This document shows positions 16,238-23,914 of a stretch of 37,377 nucleotides of DNA, piece by piece. The DNA lies in NCBI GenBank assembly GCA_944389965.1, contig CALXOI010000009.1, forward strand, positions 1-37,377. Direction: 5' to 3'. The notes under the pieces are model-generated. The model did no database searches and was not told where the DNA came from. It was given only the letters and a program-made list of their open reading frames with translations. Each line of letters begins with the position of its first letter. Position 1 is the stretch's first letter. This DNA is from an uncultured Treponema sp. GTDB taxonomy: Bacteria > Spirochaetota > Spirochaetia > Treponematales > Treponemataceae. The position numbers were made by a program, and so were the translations under genes.

Positions 16238-17293
16238 CTACGGAAGGGTACCCAGAACTTTGATAACAGAAGCAATCTGGGAATTCCCCAACCTCGGATA
16301 TAGGGGGAAAGAGGCACATCTGAGCAGTAAAGAGCGAGCTTGTATGCAGTTTTCCAAGTCATCCTGAAGTACATCTGCAATTGTACCGATAAATGTACGT
16401 TGAATTTCAATATCTTTCCGGGCTGCATATTGTTTTACATCTTTAAATCCGCTGTTAAGAATGACAGAAAAAGTATATGCAGCAGAAATTCCGTTCTGTG
16501 CCCTCATAAAAGTTTTATGCCGGCTAGACATCAAGGCTTTTTGGTATGCTGTAAAAATATCCTGTCGAATATGTTCATTCCGGGGAAACTCTTTCATCTG
16601 GATATACGCCAATGCACTGTTTAAATCGGGCAGAATATCAACTGGAGAAGCTTCTTCAATAAGCCGCTTTAAAACAATCCATTCCCGGCGGGATGGAGCC
16701 ATAAGTACAGCTCCTCCTCCACCGGTAACCAAATCCCGTTCTTCAAGACCAAGGATCGAAAAAACTCCATACGTACCGGCTTTACGGATCTCTCCACTGG
16801 CTTTCCCGTCAGAATCAAATACATCACGGTATGCACCGATACTTTGGGATATATCTTCAATTACTGGAATACCTAGCCCGGTAAATTCCTCCATATCGGG
16901 TAACGTACCTGCTGTTTCTGACAACAACAGAAGCCGTCCCCCCGCCCTAATTCCGTCCTCAACCGCGGCGGTGGTAACCAGTGCGGTATCTGGATTCACA
17001 TCAAGAATAACCGGTTTGTATCCTAAATCCTTAACCGCCGCTAACTGCCACGCAGGGGCAAGAGCAGATAAAATGATACCGGATTCTGCAGGAAGATCCA
17101 AAGCCCGAAAAGCATATTTCAATGCAACCGCAGGACTCCGTAAAGCAACAGCACCATCTACACCAAAAAATTCTTTTACTGACTGGACAAGGCGGAGATT
17201 CATTTCACCGGGACCGATCTTTTCGTCCACCATACATGTGAGTACAGCGTCCATTTCTTTGCGGCGGATTGAAGAACTATATGTTTGAATCAT
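16238..17293 (-). CDS. DegT/DnrJ/EryC1-family protein lacking the PLP lysine
   Basis: This 351-residue protein has the fold-type I sugar aminotransferase pattern of the DegT family. PVIEDISQSIGA (144-154) keeps the aspartate that contacts the PLP ring nitrogen. The block that normally reads FS-x4-K...TGEGG reads FSILGLEERDLVTGGGG (178-194), with no lysine between residues 171 and 209. It therefore probably cannot form the internal Schiff base and may be a non-catalytic or dehydratase-type relative. It lies 6 bp after cheW and 23 bp before nadK, with a weak ribosome-binding site, so translation likely depends on cheW. No sugar-nucleotide genes are nearby. Confidence 0.78.
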   Translation of the reverse strand: MIQTYSSSIRRKEMDAVLTCMVDEKIGPGEMNLRLVQSVKEFFGVDGAVALRSPAVALKYAFRALDLPAESGIILSALAPAWQLAAVKDLGYKPVILDVNPDTALVTTAAVEDGIRAGGRLLLLSETAGTLPDMEEFTGLGIPVIEDISQSIGAYRDVFDSDGKASGEIRKAGTYGVFSILGLEERDLVTGGGGAVLMAPSRREWIVLKRLIEEASPVDILPDLNSALAYIQMKEFPRNEHIRQDIFTAYQKALMSSRHKTFMRAQNGISAAYTFSVILNSGFKDVKQYAARKDIEIQRTFIGTIADVLQDDLENCIQARSLLLRCASFPLYPRLGNSQIASVIKVLGTLP

Positions 17294-17299
17294 ACTGTT

Positions 17300-17788
17300 T
17301 TATCTGATAGCGATAAGTTTTTGAAGTTCCTTGGGATTGAACAGCCGGCGGATATCAAGAACGATCAGGTAGCCGCTCTGTTCCTGCCGGACAACACCGT
17401 GAATATATTCTGTACCGATTCCGCTGAGCATCTGTGGAGGTGGCTTTATATCATCTGTTTTAACAGACATAACACGGGCAACCCTGTCAATAATGATACC
17501 AATTTTCAGTCCATCAATATTCAGAATAATAAAGCCACCCTGGAATTCATCATCTGCTTCGTCCTCTGAAACCTCAATTTTCTTCAACCGGAACCGTTTA
17601 TGCAGATTGATAATCGGAATAATCTCACTGCGGAGGTTAAAAATACCTTCAACATAATACGGAGCATTGGGAATCGGACGAACAGTCTGCACCTTTACGA
17701 TTTCTTTTACATCCATAATATCCACACCATACAGCTCTTCTCCGAGCTGGAACGTGACAAGTTGGAACTGAGAATTAGCAGCAGCCAT
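17300..17788 (-). CDS. cheW: Chemotaxis coupling protein CheW
   Basis: This 162-residue cytoplasmic adaptor links chemoreceptors to the CheA kinase. Hallmarks are QLVTFQLGEELYGVDIMDV, the receptor-contact stretch VRPIPNAPYYVEGIFNLRSE and the second barrel with IIIDRVARVMSV. A small acidic insertion (EVSEDEADDEFQ) separates the two halves. GGAGG precedes the ATG. It stands apart from any cheA, cheY or cheR gene in this window, being embedded among housekeeping genes, and may have its own promoter inside the end of the HEAT gene. Confidence 0.96.
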   Translation of the reverse strand: MAAANSQFQLVTFQLGEELYGVDIMDVKEIVKVQTVRPIPNAPYYVEGIFNLRSEIIPIINLHKRFRLKKIEVSEDEADDEFQGGFIILNIDGLKIGIIIDRVARVMSVKTDDIKPPPQMLSGIGTEYIHGVVRQEQSGYLIVLDIRRLFNPKELQKLIAIR

Positions 17789-17817
17789 AACGCCTCCGTA
17801 AAAACATCTTATATAAA

Positions 17818-17846
17818 AGGATAACTGAAAAGTTAGTCCCGGTCAA
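17818..17846 (-). promoter_or_regulatory. Possible cheW promoter
   Basis: On the minus strand, TTGACC (17841-17846) is followed after 17 bases by TATCCT (17818-17823). The -35 box falls within the last codons of the upstream HEAT gene. The -10 box is poor, so this is tentative. Confidence 0.35.
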
Positions 17847-19248
17847 GTATCTTTCTGGCTTTGGTGCGGTTTGCGCTCTCCTTTTCTGCATCGGCCATTG
17901 CCTGAACATCGGCGGTCACAGAAGGAAATTTATTTTTTGCATAAATATCCAAACCAGTACCGGCTGTTGCCACATCCTGTGACTGCAAATATTCCCGGCA
18001 GATTTCTGCAAATGCAGGATTCTCTGTTGAAGCAAACAGTTTGCCCAATGCGTATCGGAGCGTCTTCTTTTTATCATCAGCCAGGGTTTCCCGGGCAAGG
18101 GCAATCACTGTATTAACTGCTGCTGTATCACCGTATTTAATGATAGATTCCGCAGCCTTTGTTTTTGCCGTATCACCGATATTAGGTTCTGTCATCAGGG
18201 ACACGAGATAATCCATTCCCTCCGCAGTACCCGATGCGCCAAGCGTATCATAGCATGCATATTTTACTGCTGATTCCGGGTCATTTTTTGCCCGGTATAC
18301 CACATAAGGTATTGCAGCCGTAATCTGAAGTTCTTTAACTGCAGCAACAGCTTCTAACCGGACTTTGTAATGGGAATCACGTACCGCTTCGATTATAACC
18401 GCTTCGGCTGTTTCGTTTCCCGGATAATGGGATAATCCCTTAACAACAGAAGCACGGAAATTCGGATCAGTACTTTCAAATAATTCTGCAAGAACTGGTA
18501 CTGATTCATCTTTTTCCATTGCTCCGATTGCTTCAGCTGCATACATTCTGACAAAACTGTTCCGGTCTTCATCCTGCGTAATTGCAACTAAAGCATCCCA
18601 TGTTTCAACCGCTTTTAAATTGCCCAGTGCTTTCATCACTGACTGTTGCTGCACTATGGTCAAATCATCCCGGTCAAGATACTCCGCCAAGAACACTGCA
18701 TCTTCCGCACTACCGATTTCTGCCAATGCAGACAACGCACTGTCAAAATATTCGGTATGGTCATTTTCCAGCAACTGGCGGGCAAAGGGGGCAGCTTCTT
18801 TTAAATCAACCGTTGTGGCGTATTTAAATAACAGTGTCACGGTAGAGGTGCGGGTATCAAAAGGGTCTTCCAGAATTTCCAAAGCATAATCAGAAAGCCG
18901 GTCATCCTCTGCCGCAGTAAAATATGAAATAATTTTCTCTCTCAGGGATATGGACTTTGTCCGCAAAAATAATTCATAGATTTCATCTAAATAGTAATAG
19001 GTTTCATTCTTAATAAAATCATCAAGCATTTCAATGATCTCATCATCAAGACCGAAACGGATGACATTCAATTCTTTTTCCTGCTCTGACTCCCGGACTT
19101 CAGTTTTTACAGTCATTGCGGACAGTTCTGCTGTGTCCAATGCGGAAATAACTGCGTTAGGAACCGGAACTTCAACATTTGTCTGAGCCCACAGCATTCC
19201 TGTAATAAAAATAGATATGCCGATAAAAAACATCCGGTACTTTTTCAT
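17833..19248 (-). CDS. Exported HEAT-repeat protein
   Basis: This 471-residue protein has a signal peptide (MKKYRMFFIGISIFITGMLWA, cut after about residue 21). It is followed by an acidic linker and then a solenoid of tandem HEAT-like helical pairs, seen as recurring units such as AEIGSAEDAVFLAEYL, LGNLKAVETWDALVAI and AIGAMEKDESVPVLAELF. Such scaffolds mediate protein contacts; no enzymatic motif is present. It should act in the periplasm. AAGGAG precedes the ATG. The start codon overlaps the stop of a hidden upstream frame as TAATG. The partner is unknown. Confidence 0.85.
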   Translation of the reverse strand: MKKYRMFFIGISIFITGMLWAQTNVEVPVPNAVISALDTAELSAMTVKTEVRESEQEKELNVIRFGLDDEIIEMLDDFIKNETYYYLDEIYELFLRTKSISLREKIISYFTAAEDDRLSDYALEILEDPFDTRTSTVTLLFKYATTVDLKEAAPFARQLLENDHTEYFDSALSALAEIGSAEDAVFLAEYLDRDDLTIVQQQSVMKALGNLKAVETWDALVAITQDEDRNSFVRMYAAEAIGAMEKDESVPVLAELFESTDPNFRASVVKGLSHYPGNETAEAVIIEAVRDSHYKVRLEAVAAVKELQITAAIPYVVYRAKNDPESAVKYACYDTLGASGTAEGMDYLVSLMTEPNIGDTAKTKAAESIIKYGDTAAVNTVIALARETLADDKKKTLRYALGKLFASTENPAFAEICREYLQSQDVATAGTGLDIYAKNKFPSVTADVQAMADAEKESANRTKARKILDRD

Positions 19249-19494
19249 TAATAACTCCTTATCATACAAGCGTACAGCTGTTTCACGAGCTCAACCGCAG
19301 CAAAGCAATAAACCGGGAACGAGGCATATACACTTCCTATCCGGTATACTGAATCAATTGTCGCAAACTTATGCGGCAAATACAACAGCACGGCTGCATA
19401 AAAAAACGACAGTGCCGGAATCCAAACCGTTTTTCTGCATAAACAGCCCCTGTTTCATGTCGTATATCAGAACTGTATGCCGCAACAAAATCAT
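19248..19494 (-). pseudogene. Possible frameshifted small membrane protein gene between tgt and the HEAT gene
   Basis: The gap between tgt and the HEAT gene holds two overlapping open frames on the coding strand. One runs from the ATG at 19494 to a stop at 19369 (41 residues, starting MILLRHTVLIYDMKQG). The other, shifted by one base, runs open to a TAA at 19248-19250 that overlaps the HEAT ATG as TAATG. They would join at a run of five A bases near 19431-19435. Removing one A gives an 81-residue protein with a hydrophobic stretch (WIPALSFFYAAVLLYLP). It could be a decayed gene, a sequence error, or chance. No good ribosome-binding site is seen. Confidence 0.3.
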
Positions 19495-19505
19495 ATAACC
19501 GGTAT

Positions 19506-20648
19506 CTATTTTATTTCCCCGCCCCGGAACCGCTCAAGAAACATCCATTTATATGAAGCAAAACGGTCTTCTGTAATTGCAGTTCTAATTTCTTCCATCA
19601 TTTGATGCAAGAACGCGAGATTATGGTATGTTGCCAGCATTGAACTGAGGATTTCCTGCTCCTTGAATAAATGACGCAGATATGCCCGGCTATATTGTCG
19701 GCAAACTTTACAAGAACATTCCGGGTCAACAGGCCTGAAATCTTCACTATAGCAGGCATTTTTTATGGAAATACATCCGCTCCGGGTAAAATATGAACCG
19801 TTCCGGGCATTCCGGGTGGGAAGGACACAGTCAAACATATCAATACCATTTTCCACCGCTTCAAGGATATATTCTGGAGTACCAATACCCATTACATACC
19901 GGGGTTTATCCCGGGGAAGCAGATCCGCCGTGTACGCAAGCATTTCGGCAAAGACTTCCGCCGGCTCACCTACTGAAAGCCCCCCGATGGCAATACCCGG
20001 CATATCAAGAGATGCAACAAACTCTGCAGACTCTTTCCGCAGATGACGGTAAAAATTTCCCTGAACGATAGGAAACAGTGCACCTTGGTATCCTGTATCC
20101 CGGGCCTGCTGCCATGCATCTTTTGCGCGGAGAGCCCAACCGGAAGTAACCGTCAATGCTTCTCTGGCTTTTTTTTCAGGAATATCGTAACCGGTGCACA
20201 CATCAAGCTGCATCTGAATATCGCTGTTAAACCGGCGTTGTATATCCACTACAGATTCCGGCGTCAACAGGTGCCGGGATCCATCCCGGTGACTACGGAA
20301 CGTAACACCTTCTGAAGTAATTTTCCGGAAAGGAGCTAAAGAAAACACCTGAAATCCTCCTGAATCTGTCAGAAAATTTTTGTTCCATCCGGAAAATCCA
20401 TGCAGCCCTCCTGCTTTTTCCAGAATATCGGTGCCAGGGCGCAGATACAGATGATATGTATTCGCAAGAATAATTTCAAATCCGATAGCTTCCAAATCAT
20501 CTTTGGACATCGCTTTTACTGTTGCCCGTGTTCCTACCGGCATAAATACCGGAGTCCGCACCGGACCGTGGGGAAGATTCAATATGCCGGTCCGGGCCCG
20601 GCAGGTCGTATCACTATGGATTTCCGTAAAGAAACTATCTGTTTGCAT
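19506..20648 (-). CDS. tgt: tRNA-guanine transglycosylase (queuosine biosynthesis)
   Basis: This 380-residue enzyme exchanges the wobble guanine of GUN-anticodon tRNAs for a queuosine precursor. It has the general-acid aspartate in TDSGGFQ (D95), the nucleophile in MFDCVLPTRNARNG (D273), and the zinc ligands C311, C313, C316 (CSCKVC) and H342 (TYHNL). All key residues are present. The start at 20648 is chosen over an ATG 30 bases upstream because AGAGGAC lies at a usable spacing and the family N-terminus fits. It follows the lptG-like gene by 51 bp. Confidence 0.96.
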   Translation of the reverse strand: MQTDSFFTEIHSDTTCRARTGILNLPHGPVRTPVFMPVGTRATVKAMSKDDLEAIGFEIILANTYHLYLRPGTDILEKAGGLHGFSGWNKNFLTDSGGFQVFSLAPFRKITSEGVTFRSHRDGSRHLLTPESVVDIQRRFNSDIQMQLDVCTGYDIPEKKAREALTVTSGWALRAKDAWQQARDTGYQGALFPIVQGNFYRHLRKESAEFVASLDMPGIAIGGLSVGEPAEVFAEMLAYTADLLPRDKPRYVMGIGTPEYILEAVENGIDMFDCVLPTRNARNGSYFTRSGCISIKNACYSEDFRPVDPECSCKVCRQYSRAYLRHLFKEQEILSSMLATYHNLAFLHQMMEEIRTAITEDRFASYKWMFLERFRGGEIK

Positions 20649-20699
20649 AGCTTTGTCCTCTTTAATATCCCATATCATTTCTGAATAGGTCCCTCTCCG

Positions 20700-21770
20700 T
20701 TATGTTCTGGCAAATTTTAAAATTACACCGCTTAACACAACAAACAGTATAACGGGAAACCATGCTCCTGTCAGCGGAGAAATATACCCGAATTTTGCCA
20801 GCAACATGGTAACCATTTGCGTTACATAAAACAATACTGCTGCACCGATACAAAACACAAGGCTTATCAGCAGCACATTTTTCCGGGTTTTTCCTGATAA
20901 CCCAACTGATAAAAATACAACAATAAAGACAACTAAAGGAAACGAAAATTTTTTATAGTACTCTGACAAAGCTTCCGCAACCGGTAGTCCCGCCCTCTGC
21001 AACCGGGCAATATACGTCCGGGCTTCCCGGACAGACACCGTGTCAACAGCCACAGTATTATTCCGGAAAGTTTCCGGAGGTTCTGTCAGCAAAACAGCGG
21101 TTTCCGATGAAACCGGCGACAGGTGTAGTTCCCCGTCAGAAAAAGTATATTTTATTCCATTACGCAGTTCCCAGCCGGAACCGTTCCACACTGCAGTATC
21201 CGCCCTAAACAAGGCTAACAGCTCGCCTTGCTCCGTGCGGGTTACTACAAGCAGATTTTGCAACTCTTGCAGCTCGTCCTGATAATAATCAGCCTTGTAT
21301 ACAACAGTTCCGCCCTCCGCTATAATAACCAGGCGGTCGTTATTCAAAGATTTTTCCGTGTGCAGCAGTTGTTCCTGCAGCTGAACTTTCCGGGCATACG
21401 TGGGAACAACCACGTAATCTTCAAAAAAGAACAGCCCTGCACTCAACAGCAGGGACAGAATCAGCAGCGGAAGCGTAAAGCAGAATAAAGAAACACCTGC
21501 AGCAAAAACGGCGGTCAATTCATTTTTTGCATATAAATCACTCAGCACATAGGAAACAGCAAACAGAATTGCCAGTGGAAGGGAAAAAGATACTGTTTTC
21601 GGAATATAAAGCACCATTACCCGTACAATTTGTTCCGGTGGAACCGACTCCGAAATGAATTGCCATAAATTCATCAATAGATCCACCAATATAAGAACAA
21701 GAGAAAAAAAACACAGTGCGCCTAAAAATACCGGGAAAAACCTCCGGTACAGATACAATACAAATCTCAT
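20700..21770 (-). CDS. lptG: LptF/LptG-family permease (second of pair)
   Basis: This 356-residue inner-membrane protein has the LptF/LptG layout: two to three N-terminal helices (VLYLYRRFFPVFLGALCFFS), a periplasmic beta-rich domain of roughly 150 residues, then three C-terminal helices. In Gram-negative bacteria the LptFG pair with LptB extracts lipopolysaccharide. The start at 21770 overlaps the preceding gene's TGA (ATGA) and has only a weak ribosome-binding site, consistent with translational coupling; a longer open frame of 47 extra codons is just overlap. Which of the pair is LptF and which LptG cannot be settled from sequence alone. Confidence 0.82.
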   Translation of the reverse strand: MRFVLYLYRRFFPVFLGALCFFSLVLILVDLLMNLWQFISESVPPEQIVRVMVLYIPKTVSFSLPLAILFAVSYVLSDLYAKNELTAVFAAGVSLFCFTLPLLILSLLLSAGLFFFEDYVVVPTYARKVQLQEQLLHTEKSLNNDRLVIIAEGGTVVYKADYYQDELQELQNLLVVTRTEQGELLALFRADTAVWNGSGWELRNGIKYTFSDGELHLSPVSSETAVLLTEPPETFRNNTVAVDTVSVREARTYIARLQRAGLPVAEALSEYYKKFSFPLVVFIVVFLSVGLSGKTRKNVLLISLVFCIGAAVLFYVTQMVTMLLAKFGYISPLTGAWFPVILFVVLSGVILKFART

Positions 21771-22903
21771 TTCCGTATTAAAGCCGTGTAAAACAAGACC
21801 CCTGCCGCCCCCACACAAAAATCCGGAAGCCACATTGTCCAGAATCCGCTGAGCCCATCCCGGATACCAAAAGTTTGCCCCAGAATCATTGCCGCCCAGT
21901 ACGCCACACAAATAAACAACCCTATGATCAGCCCGATTGTCTGCCCGTTTTGCTTACCGAACAAAACTGCCAGCGGCAGGGCAAGAACTGCAAAAAACAG
22001 AGACCCAAACGGCAGGGAAAATTTTTTATAATACTCAAGCTCATACATATTTAACTGGAGCGAAGAGACCGTATTCCGTTCTTTCATATCAATAATCATA
22101 TTCCGTAAATCGTAGGCAGTCATTTCCCGTGGATTGGTAAACGATGAGTCAGAAAAAACCGATGAAGAAAAAACATTCATCCGGGTATGTCCTGCTGACA
22201 TTGTATCATATAAATTTTTATCTTTATTATCCAGAAAGACAACTACGGATGAATCCATATCCAACTGCATCAGAATTCCCGGATATGATGAATTGACAAT
22301 ATCTGTTTTACCGGCAACAATAATCCGCTGCATTCCTTGGGCATCGGTATCGAAAAACAATAAATCAGAAACAATAGTACCGTCCACATCTCCGATAACC
22401 AGTGTGGCATCCTCCGTGCGCTTTACAGAGTTCGGTTCCAGTTCGATCGAAGGATCTGAAAATAAAATGGAACGGTATAATTTATTATAAGATATTGTTC
22501 CCAATGGCAGCAAATAATCATTTACGATAAACGAAGCCACGGAAATCACAAAACCGAGTACCAGTACAGGAATCAGAATAACGGAGAATGATTTTCCTGC
22601 TGCTCTGAGTATCATGATTTCATTGTCCGTCATCATCCGTCCCAAACACATAAGGAATCCCACCAATGTGGCAAAAGGCGCCGACTGGGCAATGATAAAA
22701 GGCAGGGAATATGCAATCAACAGCATCACATCCATCACAGGAACCCGTTTTTTAAGTACATCTTCCGCCATAAGCAGAATCTGGTTTACAAAAAACACCA
22801 TGAAAAAAAAGATAAATGCAATAAAAAAATACAACAGCAGTTCCCTGACCAGGTACACCAGCAGAACGTGCCGGGAAAAAATTCCGCGTATCCTGCAATG
22901 CAC
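21767..22903 (-). CDS. lptF: LptF/LptG-family permease (first of pair)
   Basis: This 378-residue protein has the same topology as its downstream neighbour: N-terminal helices around ELLLYFFIAFIFFFMVFFVN, a family-typical stretch VLKKRVPVMDVMLLIAYSLP, a periplasmic domain with RIIVAGKTDIV, and a C-terminal KKFSLPFGSLFFAVLALPLAV membrane region. The start is GTG at 22903, with GGGAG 8 bases upstream, 3 bp after the dut stop. It should form a heterodimer with the next product in the inner membrane. The lipid it moves is unknown for an organism of this type. Confidence 0.85.
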   Translation of the reverse strand: MHCRIRGIFSRHVLLVYLVRELLLYFFIAFIFFFMVFFVNQILLMAEDVLKKRVPVMDVMLLIAYSLPFIIAQSAPFATLVGFLMCLGRMMTDNEIMILRAAGKSFSVILIPVLVLGFVISVASFIVNDYLLPLGTISYNKLYRSILFSDPSIELEPNSVKRTEDATLVIGDVDGTIVSDLLFFDTDAQGMQRIIVAGKTDIVNSSYPGILMQLDMDSSVVVFLDNKDKNLYDTMSAGHTRMNVFSSSVFSDSSFTNPREMTAYDLRNMIIDMKERNTVSSLQLNMYELEYYKKFSLPFGSLFFAVLALPLAVLFGKQNGQTIGLIIGLFICVAYWAAMILGQTFGIRDGLSGFWTMWLPDFCVGAAGVLFYTALIRK

Positions 22904-22906
22904 CGG

Positions 22907-23341
22907 CTATACTCCCGTAGAACCAAATCCACCGCCACCCCGTTCCGTTCTGTCCAAATACGGAGCCTGTTCAAAACCGGTCCTTACGACAGGAGCCACG
23001 ACCAACTGGGCTATTCTGTCCCCGGAATGCACTGTAAAAGGCTGTTCACCAAGATTTATTAGGATTACTTTAACTTCACCACGGTAATCGCTGTCAATTG
23101 TTCCGGGAGTATTCAGACAGGTAATTCCATATTTTACCGCAAGCCCCGACCGGGGCCGCACCTGTATTTCGTACCCTTCCGGTATTGCGAAACACAATCC
23201 TGTAGGAACCGGATACCGTTCTCCGGGCTGTAAAATAATATCTTCTTGTATACAGGCACAGATATCTGCGCCTGCAGCACCCGCCGTCTGATATGAAGGC
23301 AGCACAGCTCCTGGAGCTACAGTACATTTGATTACGGGCAT
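22907..23341 (-). CDS. dut: Deoxyuridine 5'-triphosphate nucleotidohydrolase (dUTPase)
   Basis: This 144-residue enzyme converts dUTP to dUMP, keeping uracil out of DNA and feeding dTMP synthesis. All five trimeric dUTPase motifs are present: AGADICA (23-29), PRSGLA (63-68), [10 protein letters not shown] (80-89), GDRIAQLVV (107-115) and the P-loop-like [10 protein letters not shown] (134-143). The start at 23341 is set by GAGGGAAA. A longer upstream open frame exists but crosses the divergent promoter region. It heads the dense minus-strand gene string that follows. Confidence 0.96.
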   Translation of the reverse strand: MPVIKCTVAPGAVLPSYQTAGAAGADICACIQEDIILQPGERYPVPTGLCFAIPEGYEIQVRPRSGLAVKYGITCLNTPGTIDSDYRGEVKVILINLGEQPFTVHSGDRIAQLVVAPVVRTGFEQAPYLDRTERGGGGFGSTGV

Positions 23342-23369
23342 ATATTTCCCTCGAAAAAAAAGATATTGT

Positions 23370-23378
23370 ACTGTAGCA
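23370..23378 (-). promoter_or_regulatory. Possible extended -10 promoter of dut
   Basis: On the minus strand, TGC precedes TACAGT (23370-23375), an extended -10 pattern. No good -35 box is seen. Start of transcription would be about 22 bases before the dut ATG. Confidence 0.4.
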
Positions 23379-23439
23379 CATAATTCCCAAATAAAAAAGA
23401 GGAATTTATATCCCGCAGCCGGAAATGACCAGTATATTT

Positions 23440-23467
23440 TTGACATATAAGTGATACTTGATATAAA
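23440..23467 (+). promoter_or_regulatory. Upstream promoter of the HPt/HD-GYP operon
   Basis: TTGACA (23440-23445, consensus) is followed after 16 bases by TATAAA (23462-23467). It lies about 55 bases before the HPt start codon and is the distal member of a tandem pair. Confidence 0.6.
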
Positions 23468-23473
23468 ATAACC

Positions 23474-23502
23474 TTGCAACCAATGATAATTTGTTATATA
23501 CT
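23474..23502 (+). promoter_or_regulatory. Downstream promoter of the HPt/HD-GYP operon
   Basis: TTGCAA (23474-23479) is followed after 17 bases by TATACT (23497-23502). The transcript would start about 14 bases before the ATG and include the AAAGGGAA ribosome-binding site. Confidence 0.65.
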
Positions 23503-23522
23503 TTGATAATAAAGGGAATATT

Positions 23523-23894
23523 ATGTTGTTTTTAGAACAGGCAGCAGAAAAAGGTATCAATGTAGATGATGCTCTCCAGCGTTTTATGGGCAATGAGGCA
23601 CTATTGGAAAAAATGCTGAAAAAGTTACCTGAAACAGTATATCCGTCTCGATATGGTGGCAACGGACAGGATTTGGAAGTTGCAGCATTTCTCAAATCAG
23701 GAGATACAACAACAGCTCTTGCAAATGCCCATACATTGAAAGGAATTATGGGAAACCTTTCCATTACCGGATTATATCAGGCATATACTGATATTGTAAC
23801 CGCACTCCGTGAAGGTCGCCCCACTGATGCAGAGGATATTTTAACTGCTATCAGTGACACACAGAAAGATTTACTGGAATTCCTCTCTCAATAA
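23523..23894 (+). CDS. Stand-alone histidine phosphotransfer (HPt) protein
   Basis: This 123-residue cytoplasmic protein is a single HPt domain. The phosphorylatable histidine is in [13 protein letters not shown] (H70), and the rest is a four-helix bundle pattern. It would relay phosphoryl groups between a sensor kinase and response regulators. AAAGGGAA precedes the ATG and two promoters lie upstream. It leads an operon with two REC-domain proteins (20 bp gap to the first), which are its probable partners. No sensor kinase is encoded in this window. Confidence 0.88.
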   Translation: MLFLEQAAEKGINVDDALQRFMGNEALLEKMLKKLPETVYPSRYGGNGQDLEVAAFLKSGDTTTALANAHTLKGIMGNLSITGLYQAYTDIVTALREGRPTDAEDILTAISDTQKDLLEFLSQ

Positions 23895-23914
23895 TTTTAT
23901 GAAGGCAAAATAAA

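Noticed and set aside
16461-17288. A 275-codon plus-strand open frame opposite the DegT-like gene
   Set aside because: It has no recognisable domain or ribosome-binding context, and the minus strand encodes a clear family member.
23342-23764. N-terminal extension of 141 codons on dut
   Set aside because: The extension crosses the divergent promoter region, contains no dUTPase-like sequence, and a good ribosome-binding site precedes the ATG at 23341.
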